Source: Pontibacillus salipaludis
Lineage (GTDB): Bacteria; Bacillota; Bacilli; Bacillales; BH030062
DNA length: 64,000 bases
Direction: 5' to 3'
NCBI RefSeq assembly: GCF_014642405.1
Contig: NZ_BMIN01000003.1
Span: 186,001-250,000 of the forward strand
Below are positions 19,612-28,690 of the stretch, piece by piece. The notes beneath the pieces were generated by a model. The model was not told where the DNA came from. It ran no database searches and saw nothing but the letters and a program-made list of their open reading frames with translations. Made by a program: the position numbers and the translations under genes. Position 1 is the stretch's first letter, and each line of letters begins with the position of its first letter.

Positions 19612-20151
19612 ATGGGAGATATTTTTGATCTCATCTTTAGCAACATAGGAATTTTGCTACCGATTATTTTCGGTGTTTTTGCCTTCCTCACTAATTTAGG
19701 TAAGGATGATGAGCAAAAGGAGCAAAAAAAGAAACCTGTGCAAAATCGTCCAGCTCAAGAAGGGGGAACCCCTCCGTCTTCCCCTCAACCTTCTGGAGAT
19801 CGAGAAAAGGTGAAAGATTTAAAAACGTACGCAGAAGAGCAAAGAGAGCGTTACAGGAGCCTTCAACGTGAACAAAAGGCTGAAGGGTCAGGAGCGAAGA
19901 AACGAGACGAGAAAGCCTTTAAAGGCGAAATCGGAGGAGAACATGACGCGATCCCAGATCAACCAACTCAACCAAGCTATCAGAGGGATGAAAAAGTACC
20001 TTATCGTAAGGATAGTAAACCACAACCCTCTGTAAAAGTAAGTGGTTTGCAAAACGTATCAAAAAAGAAGCTTGCTGAAAGTATTGTTATGGCTGAAGTG
20101 TTAGGAAAACCCCGTTCAATGAATCCTTACCGATCCCATTTAAAAAAATAA
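19612..20151 (+). CDS. YqfB-like hypothetical protein of the floA operon
   Basis: 179 aa. One N-terminal hydrophobic segment (about residues 8-28, IGILLPIIFGVFAFLTNLG) is followed by a long, charged, Gln/Pro/Lys-rich region that looks disordered. The conserved-looking C-terminus is KKLAESIVMAEVLGKPRSMNPYRS. It occupies the position of yqfB, third gene of the SigW-type unit, and ends at a terminator. I know of no assigned function. The topology suggests a membrane-anchored accessory of the flotillin/NfeD system; that is inference. Confidence 0.7.
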   Translation: MGDIFDLIFSNIGILLPIIFGVFAFLTNLGKDDEQKEQKKKPVQNRPAQEGGTPPSSPQPSGDREKVKDLKTYAEEQRERYRSLQREQKAEGSGAKKRDEKAFKGEIGGEHDAIPDQPTQPSYQRDEKVPYRKDSKPQPSVKVSGLQNVSKKKLAESIVMAEVLGKPRSMNPYRSHLKK

Positions 20152-20160
20152 AGCCTTAGT

Positions 20161-20199
20161 GAAAGCACGAAATGTAGTGATACATTTCGTGCTTTTTTC
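20161..20199 (+). terminator. Terminator of the nfeD-floA unit
   Basis: GAAAGCACGAAATGTA-gtga-TACATTTCGTGCTTTT, with 15 of 16 pairs matched and a T run. Confidence 0.92.
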
Positions 20200-20231
20200 A
20201 TAGATATGTATGTGAGAGGGGGCACACTCGA

Positions 20232-20519
20232 ATGAAAAAATGGCAACAACGTATAGGGAATTGGCTATCGCAACAACTTGATTTACCAACTGATGTCATC
20301 CTCGAACTACCAAGAATAACAACCATTGGACAAATACATGCATATGTGGAAAATCATAAGGGATTAATCTCTTTCTCTGATGAGGAACTACGCTTGAAAT
20401 TGAAGCAAGGGCAGTTGTTAATCAAAGGGAAAGGGTTTGTGCTTCGCATGATGCTCCCAGAAGAGATCTTGCTTGAGGGGACCATTCATGAAGTGACCTT
20501 TATAGATCAAAATGGCTAA
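20232..20519 (+). CDS. yqfC: Sporulation protein YqfC
   Basis: 95 aa, family length. YqfC is a small YabP/YqfC-family protein made in the mother cell during sporulation in Bacillus; its biochemical role is unknown. Features include LPTDVILELPRITTIGQIHAYVENHKG and the KQGQLLIKGKGFVL strand region characteristic of the family. It is immediately upstream of yqfD, its constant partner. A clear SigE promoter was not identified in the short gap after the preceding terminator. Confidence 0.88.
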   Translation: MKKWQQRIGNWLSQQLDLPTDVILELPRITTIGQIHAYVENHKGLISFSDEELRLKLKQGQLLIKGKGFVLRMMLPEEILLEGTIHEVTFIDQNG

Positions 20520-20535
20520 CGGTTAGGAGGTAAGT

Positions 20536-21723
20536 ATGAAAATTACGCAAGGGGTTTTCTTCACAGGGTACACGACGCTTAGGATTGAAGGTAAATTTCC
20601 GGAGTTCTTTCTCAACCGTTGCGTTGAGAATGGAATTTCAGTTTGGAATGTGAAAAAGATAGACGAGTTTACATGTGAAGCCAATGTGCGTTTGGAAGAT
20701 GTACCGGTACTAAAAAAGTTGCGAAGTCAATTAGATTATAAAATCCGCTTCAGGAAGAGGCATGGTCTTCCTTTCTTGCTTCGTTCTCTTTTAAAAAGAA
20801 GATCGCTTGTAGCGGGTTTTGTGCTTGGGATGATTGCCATTTTCCTTCTTTCGAACATGGTGTGGGGCATTAAGATCGAAGGGGTTACACCAGAGGTTGA
20901 GTATAAAATTAAAGAGAATTTAAAAGACTATGGAATTAAACGAGGGGCGTGGAAATTTACGATTGAAACCCCTGGCCAAATGCAACAAAAACTTTTAGCT
21001 GATGTACCTGAACTTTTGTGGATCGGCGTCACTGAAAAGGGTACGACCTATCACTTAGAAGGTGTAGAAAAAACGATTGTTACAGAACCAGAGGAAGGTG
21101 GTCCACAAAGCCTTTATGCCCGTAAAAAAGGAATTATTGTAGATATGTATGTTGAAAAGGGAGAACCGGCGGTTGAACTGAATGATTACGTAGAATCTGG
21201 AGATTTACTGGTTTCGGGAGCGATAGGACGAGAAGAAGAGCCGACACTTGTCCATGCTGAAGGTGAAGTTATTGCAGAGACATGGTACAAAAGTGAAGTT
21301 GTTGTTCCTCTGAATGTGCAATATGAAGTCATTACGGGTGAGAAAGAAACGCACTATGGTGTGCAGCTAGGGGGCGTAAGAGTGCCGCTCTGGGGATTCA
21401 AAGAACCTGAGTTTAAGCGTATGCATGAAGAGGAATATAATAAACCATTCTATTTATTTAAATGGGAATTACCAATTAAATTCTCTTCTAAAGAGATCTC
21501 TGAAGCGGAATTGTATAAAGAATCCCGAACAGATGAAGAAGCCCTGCAAATAGGGGTAAAACAAGCTGAGATGGAATTAAAACAGAAGATCCCACAAAAT
21601 TCCAAAATTATTACCCAAAAAGTTTTGCACCGTCAGAAAGAGAATGGTAAAGTAAAATTAATCCTATATTTTAAAGTTCATGAAGATATTTCTAAACCTC
21701 AACCTATCACTCAAGGAGACTGA
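20536..21723 (+). CDS. yqfD: Sporulation protein YqfD
   Basis: 395 aa, full length. YqfD is a membrane protein of sporulating Firmicutes, needed for efficient sporulation and of unknown mechanism. A soluble N-terminal region precedes a single membrane segment at about residues 90-110 (LVAGFVLGMIAIFLLSNMVW). The remainder, presumably outside the membrane, includes GIIVDMYVEKGEPAVELND and VHAEGEVIAETWY. AGGAGG precedes the ATG. It is 16 bp after yqfC and 3 bp before phoH. Confidence 0.92.
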   Translation: MKITQGVFFTGYTTLRIEGKFPEFFLNRCVENGISVWNVKKIDEFTCEANVRLEDVPVLKKLRSQLDYKIRFRKRHGLPFLLRSLLKRRSLVAGFVLGMIAIFLLSNMVWGIKIEGVTPEVEYKIKENLKDYGIKRGAWKFTIETPGQMQQKLLADVPELLWIGVTEKGTTYHLEGVEKTIVTEPEEGGPQSLYARKKGIIVDMYVEKGEPAVELNDYVESGDLLVSGAIGREEEPTLVHAEGEVIAETWYKSEVVVPLNVQYEVITGEKETHYGVQLGGVRVPLWGFKEPEFKRMHEEEYNKPFYLFKWELPIKFSSKEISEAELYKESRTDEEALQIGVKQAEMELKQKIPQNSKIITQKVLHRQKENGKVKLILYFKVHEDISKPQPITQGD

Positions 21724-21726
21724 AGC

Positions 21727-22686
21727 ATGCAGGAAGATTTACGTACAATCGACATTCAATTAGATAATCCGAATGAAGCGTTAGCCTTATTTGGGACAGG
21801 CGATCGTAATTTGAAACAAATGGAATCTCAATTAAGTGTATCCATTGTTACGAGAGGCGAACATGTAAGTGTATCAGGGAACAAAGAACATGTCATGTTG
21901 GTAGAGAAAGTGTTTCATGCGTTGCTTACGATCATTCGTAAAGGATTAACGATCTCTGAGCGTGATGTGATCTATGCCATTGACTTGGCTAAGAAAAACG
22001 AACTTCAACAGTTTGAAACGTTATTTGAAGATGAGATCATCCGAAACGCAAAAGGAAAACCTGTTCGAGTTAAAACACTTGGTCAACGAAATTACGTTTC
22101 TGGAATGAAAACTCATGATCTAGTGTTTGGGATAGGGCCTGCTGGAACCGGTAAAACCTATCTTGCTGTCGTTATGGCTGTACAGGCACTAAAGAATAAT
22201 GAAGTCAAACGTATTATATTAACAAGACCAGCCGTTGAGGCTGGCGAAAGTCTGGGCTTCTTACCAGGAGATCTTAAAGAAAAGGTAGATCCTTACTTAA
22301 GACCTTTATACGACGCCCTGCATGATTTGTTTGGGACGGAGCATACTGCTCGATTAATGGAGCGTGGAACGATTGAGATTGCTCCTCTAGCTTATATGCG
22401 AGGTCGAACATTGGATGATGCATTTGTAATCTTAGACGAAGCTCAGAATACCACACCAGAACAAATGAAAATGTTTATTACAAGGCTTGGTTTTGGTTCT
22501 AAAATGGTTATCACTGGGGATATCACCCAAGTAGATTTACCAAAAGGCGTTACTTCAGGGCTAAAAGCTTCAGAAAAGCGCTTATCTGGTATTAAAGGTA
22601 TAGCCTTTTCCTATTTAGAACAATCAGATGTAGTTCGTCACCCACTTGTTCAGCGAGTTATTGATGCATATGAAGATGAACAGTAA
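21727..22686 (+). CDS. phoH: PhoH family P-loop ATPase
   Basis: 319 aa. Walker A GPAGTGKTYLA lies at about residues 138-148, with AVEAGESLGFLPGDL, a Walker B VILDEAQNTTPEQM, and the ITGDITQVDLP motif. An N-terminal KH-like segment is present, as in other PhoH proteins. The family is linked to RNA metabolism, and its neighbour ybeY, an rRNA maturation endonuclease, supports that. It overlaps the yqfC-D unit closely and is followed by a short terminator-like hairpin. Despite its name, there is no Pho box here. Confidence 0.95.
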   Translation: MQEDLRTIDIQLDNPNEALALFGTGDRNLKQMESQLSVSIVTRGEHVSVSGNKEHVMLVEKVFHALLTIIRKGLTISERDVIYAIDLAKKNELQQFETLFEDEIIRNAKGKPVRVKTLGQRNYVSGMKTHDLVFGIGPAGTGKTYLAVVMAVQALKNNEVKRIILTRPAVEAGESLGFLPGDLKEKVDPYLRPLYDALHDLFGTEHTARLMERGTIEIAPLAYMRGRTLDDAFVILDEAQNTTPEQMKMFITRLGFGSKMVITGDITQVDLPKGVTSGLKASEKRLSGIKGIAFSYLEQSDVVRHPLVQRVIDAYEDEQ

Positions 22687-22690
22687 GTAG

Positions 22691-22718
22691 AAAGACCCTT
22701 TTTTAAGGGTCTTCTTTC
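22691..22718 (+). terminator. Terminator-like hairpin after phoH
   Basis: AAGACCCTT-TTTT-AAGGGTCTT with T-rich sequence following. pgpH begins shortly after, so this may only attenuate. Confidence 0.65.
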
Positions 22719-22746
22719 TATGTATAAGATAATGGAGGGGAATTCG

Positions 22747-24891
22747 GTGAGAAACTGGTGGAATCAGTTCATCAAGGGGAATGTTTTTCAGAATGTGTGG
22801 ATCACCATTGGAGTATCTATGACCATCCTGGCGCTGGTCATTTTTTTACTTGCCTTTTCAAATGTTCAAACGAAAACCTACGATGTTGATAGATTGGATA
22901 CGGCTAAAGATACGATTCTCTCTCCGATTAATGTAGAAGATAAAGATAGAACGCAGGAAAAACGAGATGAAGCTATGGAATCTGTCGAAGACGTGTACAC
23001 CATTAGAAATTTCATCACGAATACCCGCATTAATTACATGGAAGAAATATTTAACGCAGTTGAAGTGATTGATAAACAAGAGGAATCAGAAAACCAATCA
23101 GTAGATGTCACTGAATCCGATAAAGTAGAAAATGATGTTGAAAAACTTCAATCTATGCTATCTGAAGACATAACAAATCAGGTTAACCCCGAGGTTCTTG
23201 AGCGCCTGCTAGATGCACCAGCTGATCAGCGGAACGTGGCAGAGGAAATGCTTTCTAATGCGCTTAAAGACGTGTTACATTCTGGTGTGAGAGAAGAGGA
23301 TGTTGGCTCATCTATTGAAACGGTAAAGAATGAGTTACAGTACAAGAGTTTTGATCCTGACCTCAAAGAGGCTGTGCAATCGCTAATAGAATTTTTGATT
23401 GTTCGTAATTCATTTATCGATGAAGATAAAAAAATCCAGGCTCAAAACGAAGCAGCTAATGATGTTGCCCCGGTTATGATAAGGCAAGGGCAGGTGTTGG
23501 TTTTTCAAGGGGAAACGATTTCCAATGATATATATGAACGGTTAAAATTAGTCGGGTTATTAGATGGGAAAAGCAACTGGTATCCTTATTCAGGTCTAAT
23601 TTTATTAATCATTCTTTCTGTTGGAGTCCTCCTCTATGAATTAAAAAGAATGACCCAGACTGAAGGTTTGGATAATGGTAAAGTGATAGCCATTCTTTTT
23701 ATTAGTATCTTAGTCTTTCTTATGATGAAGCTTGGGAGTGTTTTTCAATCTTCAATTGATGATTTGTATTATGTTGTACCCGTTGCTGCTGGAGCGATAC
23801 TGTTAACGCTTCTCATACATGAACGAATGGCTATATTTTTAAGTGTTATTTATGCGATTTTTGGTACAATCTTTTTTAATCAGCAAATACCCGGGACATT
23901 AAATGTTGAAGCAGGCATATATTTTATGTTCTCACAACTAGCCGCGATTATATTTCTTCATAATGTAAAAGATAAGACCTCTATACTTAAAGCCGGTTTC
24001 GGGGTTACGGTTGTGAATATTGTTCTTGTTATGGTTTTCGTATTACTGACCTATGAGCCAATTTCACTTTCTGGGACTACGATAACGGTTGGCTATGCGG
24101 TTCTATCCGCTTTTTTGTCTTCTGTTCTCACATTTGGATTATTGCCATTCTTTGAAGCGGGATTGGGCATGCTATCAGATACACTGTTGATCACGTTGTC
24201 TAACCCTAATCATCCTCTGCTTCGAAAAATATTGACGCAAACCCCTGGGACGTATCATCATAGTGTGATGGTAGCGAATTTAAGTGAATCAGCTTGTGAG
24301 GCCATAGGAGCGAACGGTTTATTGGCTCGAGTTGGGGCTTATTATCATGATCTGGGTAAGACGAAAGAGCCGCAGTACTTTATTGAAAATCAAATGGGGA
24401 TGAAGAACCCTCATGATTTGCTTGAGCCTCAGAAAAGTGCGGAAATTATTATTGCACATCCTTATACTGGGGCTGAAATGCTACGAAAACATAAGATGCC
24501 AACAGAAATTATTGACATTGCAGAACAACACCATGGTACAACGCTTTTAAAGTATTTCTACCACAAAGCAAAACAAGAAAACGACAATGTCGAAGAAGTT
24601 AACTATCGCTATCCAGGGCCTAAACCACAGTCAAGCGAAGCAGCAATTGTGTGTATATGTGATTCGGTAGAAGCGGCTGTCCGCTCTCTTAAAACACCTT
24701 CACCAGAAGACATTGAAAACCTGGTTCATTCGATTATCATTGACCGTCTTTTAGATGGACAATTGTCGAATAGTCCTTTAACATTAAAAGACCTAGAACG
24801 TATACAAACAGCGATTTGTGAGACGTTACAAGGTATATTTCATTCAAGAATTCAATATCCAGAAACTAAAGCGGCCGTAAAGGAGGCATAA
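22747..24891 (+). CDS. pgpH: Cyclic-di-AMP phosphodiesterase PgpH (7TM-HD family, YqfF)
   Basis: 714 aa. PgpH hydrolyses c-di-AMP. A first membrane helix (about residues 15-36) is followed by a long extracellular 7TMR-HDED domain, seven membrane helices (about 270-460), and a cytoplasmic HD domain with TPGTYHHSVMVANLSE, YYHDLGKTKEP and AEQHHGTTLLKYFY metal-binding motifs. GTG 22747 sits 6 bp after ATGGAGGGG; an ATG at 22732 overlaps that RBS. It precedes ybeY by 2 bp. Confidence 0.95.
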   Translation: MRNWWNQFIKGNVFQNVWITIGVSMTILALVIFLLAFSNVQTKTYDVDRLDTAKDTILSPINVEDKDRTQEKRDEAMESVEDVYTIRNFITNTRINYMEEIFNAVEVIDKQEESENQSVDVTESDKVENDVEKLQSMLSEDITNQVNPEVLERLLDAPADQRNVAEEMLSNALKDVLHSGVREEDVGSSIETVKNELQYKSFDPDLKEAVQSLIEFLIVRNSFIDEDKKIQAQNEAANDVAPVMIRQGQVLVFQGETISNDIYERLKLVGLLDGKSNWYPYSGLILLIILSVGVLLYELKRMTQTEGLDNGKVIAILFISILVFLMMKLGSVFQSSIDDLYYVVPVAAGAILLTLLIHERMAIFLSVIYAIFGTIFFNQQIPGTLNVEAGIYFMFSQLAAIIFLHNVKDKTSILKAGFGVTVVNIVLVMVFVLLTYEPISLSGTTITVGYAVLSAFLSSVLTFGLLPFFEAGLGMLSDTLLITLSNPNHPLLRKILTQTPGTYHHSVMVANLSESACEAIGANGLLARVGAYYHDLGKTKEPQYFIENQMGMKNPHDLLEPQKSAEIIIAHPYTGAEMLRKHKMPTEIIDIAEQHHGTTLLKYFYHKAKQENDNVEEVNYRYPGPKPQSSEAAIVCICDSVEAAVRSLKTPSPEDIENLVHSIIIDRLLDGQLSNSPLTLKDLERIQTAICETLQGIFHSRIQYPETKAAVKEA

Positions 24892-24893
24892 AC

Positions 24894-25361
24894 ATGTACA
24901 TTGATTTTCACGATGAAACGAACTCTGTAGAAGAGGATTACATTGATTTAATTCAACGCATCTTAGATTTCGCCTCAAACCAGGAGAATGTAACAGATGA
25001 AGCCGAGCTATCGGTATCTTTTGTTGATAACAATGAAATTCAAATCATTAACCGAAACTACCGTCAAAAGGACGAACCAACTGACGTGATCTCTTTTGCT
25101 ATGCAAGAAGAAGGAGATGGGGAAATGAAGATCATGGGAGCGGAAATGCCACTTCTCCTCGGAGATATTGTCATTTCTGTTGACCGAGCAAAGGAACAGG
25201 CTGAAGAATATAACCATACTTATGAGCGTGAACTTGGCTTTTTAGCTCTTCATGGTTTCCTACACTTGCTTGGGTATGACCATTTGAACGAAGAGGACGA
25301 AAAGAAAATGTTCTCACGCCAAGAGGAAATCTTACATGAGTTCGGGCTCAAACGAAACTAA
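24894..25361 (+). CDS. ybeY: Endoribonuclease YbeY (16S rRNA maturation)
   Basis: 155 aa. YbeY is a single-strand endoribonuclease acting in 16S rRNA 3' maturation and ribosome quality control. The zinc-binding HGFLHLLGYDH motif is at about residues 120-130, and DEPTDVISFAMQ precedes it. It lies 2 bp after pgpH, and its last 26 bases overlap dgkA in another frame, so translation is probably coupled. Confidence 0.96.
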   Translation: MYIDFHDETNSVEEDYIDLIQRILDFASNQENVTDEAELSVSFVDNNEIQIINRNYRQKDEPTDVISFAMQEEGDGEMKIMGAEMPLLLGDIVISVDRAKEQAEEYNHTYERELGFLALHGFLHLLGYDHLNEEDEKKMFSRQEEILHEFGLKRN

Positions 25362-25707
25362 AAAAAAGAAGTTGATTGGCTTTTCCTTTGCTTTTCAAGG
25401 TCTGTGGGAAGTTCTGAAGACAGAAAGAAACTTTAGGATTCATTTATCTGTATCGGCCATTGTCGTTCTTGCTGGTTTGTTTTTTGACTTAGCTGCCTGG
25501 GAATGGGTAGCGGTCATTACAATTATGGCAATGGTAATCATATTAGAAATGATTAATTCGGTAATTGAACGAATTATGGATTTCTTATCGCCAGAACAAC
25601 ACCCCCTTGTAGGGGAAATTAAAGATATATCAGCTGGAGCGGTACTCGTTGCCGCGCTGGCCTCTGTTATTATTGCGTGTATTATATTTCTTCCTAAACT
25701 ATTCTAA
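25336..25707 (+). CDS. dgkA: Undecaprenol kinase / diacylglycerol kinase-like DgkA
   Basis: 123 aa with three membrane helices. In Gram-positives the DgkA family phosphorylates undecaprenol, recycling the cell-wall lipid carrier. Motifs are FAFQGLWEVLKTERNFRIH, VIILEMINSVIERIMD (conserved Glu and Asn) and EIKDISAGAVLVAAL. The start lies inside ybeY with a 26-nt overlap. In B. subtilis cdd follows this gene before era; here that place holds two palindromic repeats and no cdd. Confidence 0.95.
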   Translation: MSSGSNETKKKKLIGFSFAFQGLWEVLKTERNFRIHLSVSAIVVLAGLFFDLAAWEWVAVITIMAMVIILEMINSVIERIMDFLSPEQHPLVGEIKDISAGAVLVAALASVIIACIIFLPKLF

Positions 25708-25708
25708 G

Positions 25709-25742
25709 AAGACCTGGGAACTCTTTTTCCAGGTCTTTTTTT
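25709..25742 (+). terminator. Terminator after dgkA
   Basis: AAGACCTGG paired with CCAGGTCTT, followed by T8. Confidence 0.88.
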
Positions 25743-25780
25743 ATTTGGTGGAGGTCTTGAAGATTCTAAACTGAGAGAAT

Positions 25781-26078
25781 GTTTCCGTAAGCGTTATTGG
25801 AGCGTAAGGTGATTCGGGAAATCACTCGCTTTCCGCGGCGAGCTGGGGAGCCTCCTCAATCGCTCCGCGATTTCCGGGGTCTCCCCTAGATTGAAAAGTG
25901 CAGGCGTGGTGCCTAGGACCGTACGGATAAGACAGCTTTTTGGAAAAGGCGTTTAGCCTTTGGAAAAAAGGTGACTTATCACGCTAGGTCCTCCACGCCG
26001 GAACTAGACTGGCTCCTGCTGCCGCAGGAGTCTCGCAATTTCCCGAACCACCTTTGCTCTATATGGTGTAACGGAAAC
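25781..26078. repeat. Composite repeat C3 carrying a B3 module
   Basis: The outer stem is GTTTCCGT (25781-25788) with ACGGAAAC (26071-26078). A second arm is GGTGATTCGGGAAAT (25808-25822) with ATTTCCCGAACCACC (26038-26052). Nested on the minus strand at 25886-26007, between two CTAG tetranucleotides, is B3. Its P0 is GGCGTGG/CCACGCC (25903-25909 and 25993-25999), P1 AGGACC/GGTCCT, loop GTACG opposite ACGCTA, P2 GATAAG/CTTATC (25926-25931, 25975-25980), and P3 AAAGGC/GCCTTT (25945-25961). Confidence 0.88.
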
Positions 26079-26137
26079 ATGCGATATAGCAATATCTTCA
26101 ACCTTCACTCGCGGGGCCGTTCGCAAAATAATAGCCA

Positions 26138-26260
26138 GGGGTGTCTGGGGAACGGGGAGACTCCTGCGGGAGAAAGAGGTCGACGAGACCCCGCAGGGTG
26201 CTTTCCCCGAGGAGGCTCGACAGCTCGCCCGCGGAAAGCGAGTCGTTCCCCAGACACCCC
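26138..26260. repeat. Repeat family C, compact copy C4
   Basis: A 123-bp element with perfect 17-bp ends, GGGGTGTCTGGGGAACG (26138-26154) and CGTTCCCCAGACACCCC (26244-26260). GACTC/GAGTC continues the stem. Inside are two hairpins, CCTGCGGG/CCCGCAGG and CTTTCC/GGAAAG, giving a three-way junction. With C3 it fills the dgkA-era gap. The remaining 250 bp before era are AT-rich with no feature that I can support. Confidence 0.9.
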
Positions 26261-26514
26261 AAGCACTCAACAAACGTAACGACCCGATCTACACTAAGAA
26301 GGTATAATGAAACGATAGCGTTATAGTGAATGCAAAAAAAGGGGTGTGGGGGATCGAAATTTCGCATAATTTGTAGTGCGATGAATCCCTTTTGTTTTCT
26401 TGTAATTTCGTAACTGCTTTTGTCGATTGCATGAAATGAAGGTGAATTTGTAGTAAAATAGAAAAAAATCAAAGTTGATTTAAGGAATAATCATCAAAGC
26501 ATGGAGGATACAAC

Positions 26515-27417
26515 ATGGAATCAGAATTCAAATCAGGATTTATATCCATTATCGGACGACCTAACGTAGGTAAATCCACATTTATGAATCGAGTAATTGG
26601 TGAGAAGATTGCCATTATGAGCGACAAGGCACAAACGACTCGAAATAAGATACAAGGGGTCTATACACAAGACGATGCCCAATTGGTATTTATAGATACG
26701 CCAGGAATTCACAAACCAAAACATAAACTAGGAAACTTCATGGTTAATGTAGCTGAGCAAAGCCTGAACGAAGTAGATCTTGTATTGTTTATGGTTAATG
26801 CTAAAGAAGGTTTTGGGCGTGGGGATGAGTTTATTATTAACATGCTTCAGAAAGTAAAACAGCCTGTCTTTCTCATTGTAAATAAACTAGATCAAGTTCA
26901 TCCAGATGAGTTAATTAAGATCATTGATGAGTATCGTACAAAATACGACTTTGCAGAAATTGTACCCATTTCTGCGTTAGAGGGAAACAATGTAGATAAC
27001 TTACTCAAACTCATGGTTGAGAAGATGCCAGAGGGGCCACAGTTTTACCCTGAAGACATGATTACTGACCACCCTGAACGCTTTGTTATCAGTGAATTAA
27101 TCCGTGAGAAAGCATTACATCTAACAAGGGAAGAAGTCCCTCATTCGATTGCCGTTGTGATTGAAGGTATTGAAGAACGGGAGAATGAAAAGGTGAATGT
27201 GCAAGCTTCCATCATTGTCGAACGTTCTAGTCAAAAAGGCATTATCATTGGAAAACAAGGCTCTATGTTGAAAGAAATTGGTCAGAGAGCTCGTAAAGAT
27301 ATTGAATCTTTACTAGGTACGAAAATTTATTTAGAACTGTTTGTAAAAGTTCAAAAGGACTGGCGTAATCGCTCTAATCATCTACAAGAGTATGGATATC
27401 GACAAGACGAATATTAA
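26515..27417 (+). CDS. era: GTPase Era
   Basis: 300 aa. Era binds the 3' end of 16S rRNA and assists 30S maturation. The Ras-like GTPase domain has GRPNVGKST (G1, about residues 15-23), DTPGIHKP (G3), NKLDQ (G4) and SAL (G5). The C-terminal KH domain contains [20 protein letters not shown]. The start follows CATGGAGGATACAAC. Downstream come yqzL and recO, the conserved Bacillus order. Confidence 0.98.
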   Translation: MESEFKSGFISIIGRPNVGKSTFMNRVIGEKIAIMSDKAQTTRNKIQGVYTQDDAQLVFIDTPGIHKPKHKLGNFMVNVAEQSLNEVDLVLFMVNAKEGFGRGDEFIINMLQKVKQPVFLIVNKLDQVHPDELIKIIDEYRTKYDFAEIVPISALEGNNVDNLLKLMVEKMPEGPQFYPEDMITDHPERFVISELIREKALHLTREEVPHSIAVVIEGIEERENEKVNVQASIIVERSSQKGIIIGKQGSMLKEIGQRARKDIESLLGTKIYLELFVKVQKDWRNRSNHLQEYGYRQDEY

Positions 27418-27512
27418 TTTGGAAAATATTAAGGTACATGAGTGTCATGCTTTACGGTCAATCTAAGATCAATCATACATTTTCTTAATCCAATAGAAAG
27501 GTGGGGTTTCTT

Positions 27513-27659
27513 GTGCTCGACTTTACATGGAAGGTTTTTAGTCAAACAGGAAACATTGAAACCTATTTATTATTGAAGGAACTAGAAACGACTGATAGTG
27601 AAGGTTCACAAGCTCGAGAACACAATGAAGATTACGCGGAATTTGATCCACAGTTGTAG
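27513..27659 (+). CDS. yqzL: YqzL-like small protein
   Basis: 48 aa. The reading frame starts at GTG 27513 behind AGAAAGGTGGGG and begins MLDFTWKVFSQTGNIETYLL, which matches the small YqzL protein located between era and recO in Bacillus. Its C-terminal half is acidic and looks variable. Function is unknown. It is too short for automatic callers with a length cutoff, but the RBS, position and N-terminal similarity support it. Confidence 0.8.
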   Translation: MLDFTWKVFSQTGNIETYLLLKELETTDSEGSQAREHNEDYAEFDPQL

Positions 27660-27682
27660 AGAAAGAAGTTAGGTGAGTTAAA

Positions 27683-28429
27683 TTGTTGGAAAAGGTAGAG
27701 GGGATTGTCATTCGAACAGGTGATTATGGGGAAACGAATAAAATTGTCACCTTGTTCACGCGAGAAAAGGGCAAAATTGCAGTAATGGCTAGAGGAGCAA
27801 AAAAACCTAAAAGCCGGTTAACTGCAATAACCCAACCGTTCGTGTATGCATCTTTTCTTGTACAAATGGGCTCAAATATGGGTACTTTGCAACAAGGAGA
27901 GGTGCTGTATTCCTTACGTTCCATTAGAGAAGATATCGTAAAAACGGCGTATGCTTCTTATATGGCAGAGCTAACTGATAAGCTGCAGGAGCAAAATAAG
28001 CCTGATCCATTTTTGTTTCAGCAGCTCTTACAAACATTTATTTGGATTACAGAAGATAAAGATCTAGATATTCTGCTGTTCATGTATGAAATGAAGATGT
28101 TTCGTAAAGGCGGCTTTGCACCTGAAGTTCACCGATGCGTGAATTGTGGGTCTGAAGAAGAGCCTTTTTCATTTTCTGTGCAAGAAGGAGGTATCTTGTG
28201 TACAAGGTGCCGTCATTTAGATTCTTACTCTTACGGACTTGCCCCGAATCTTTTGAAACTACTCCGCATTTGTCTAGAGGTCGACGTGACAAGAGTGGGG
28301 AACATATCCGTCAAACAAGAGAATAAGGACCGACTTAAACAAATGATATCAGAATACTATGATCGTTATGGTGGTTACTATCTAAAATCGAAAAAGTTCT
28401 TAAATCAGTTGGACTGGTTGAAAGATTAG
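27683..28429 (+). CDS. recO: DNA repair protein RecO
   Basis: 248 aa. RecO anneals complementary DNA and loads RecA together with RecR. The N-terminal OB-fold begins MLEKVEGIVIRTGDYGETNKIV and includes KIAVMARGAKKPKSRL. A four-cysteine zinc finger is intact (CVNCGSEE at about residues 151-158 and CTRCRH about 20 residues later). The start is TTG 27683. In B. subtilis glyQ and glyS follow recO; here a terminator and then ccpN follow, so the two-subunit glycyl-tRNA synthetase genes are absent from this place. Confidence 0.94.
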   Translation: MLEKVEGIVIRTGDYGETNKIVTLFTREKGKIAVMARGAKKPKSRLTAITQPFVYASFLVQMGSNMGTLQQGEVLYSLRSIREDIVKTAYASYMAELTDKLQEQNKPDPFLFQQLLQTFIWITEDKDLDILLFMYEMKMFRKGGFAPEVHRCVNCGSEEEPFSFSVQEGGILCTRCRHLDSYSYGLAPNLLKLLRICLEVDVTRVGNISVKQENKDRLKQMISEYYDRYGGYYLKSKKFLNQLDWLKD

Positions 28430-28499
28430 CGTAATGTTTGACATTTGACGTACCGTTCAGTATTCTAGCTAAGCGCATAATGGATAACCATGAAAATAA

Positions 28500-28545
28500 C
28501 TCGTCTTTATCCCTCGACGTTAGAGGTATAGAGACGAGGTTTTTC
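28500..28545 (+). terminator. Terminator after recO
   Basis: CTCGTCT (28500-28506) pairs with AGACGAG (28532-28538), with an inner CTC/GAG pairing and GTTTTTC after the stem. It is not a T-box: the conserved T-box sequence is missing. Confidence 0.7.
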
Positions 28546-28621
28546 ACTTTTTAGGGTTATAATTTGATAAGGTGTAAAAAGAACCTTTCGCTCTTCTCTA
28601 GGTTGATATGGGGGACAGTTC

Positions 28622-28650
28622 TTCCCACTCGATCTAAAATGAGATATAAT
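28622..28650 (+). promoter_or_regulatory. Possible SigA promoter for ccpN
   Basis: TTCCCA (28622-28627), 17-nt spacer, perfect TATAAT (28645-28650), 41 bp before ccpN. The -35 is weak. Confidence 0.5.
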
Positions 28651-28690
28651 ATTTAAAATAGTATGACACATAGTAAGAGGTGGTGAAAAG

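Noticed and set aside
25971-26472. Frames on both strands across the dgkA-era gap
   Set aside because: They arise from C3 and C4 palindromes and have no start signals or family similarity.
28500-28545. T-box or riboswitch leader before ccpN
   Set aside because: The hairpin with T run fits a simple terminator of recO; the conserved T-box sequence is absent.
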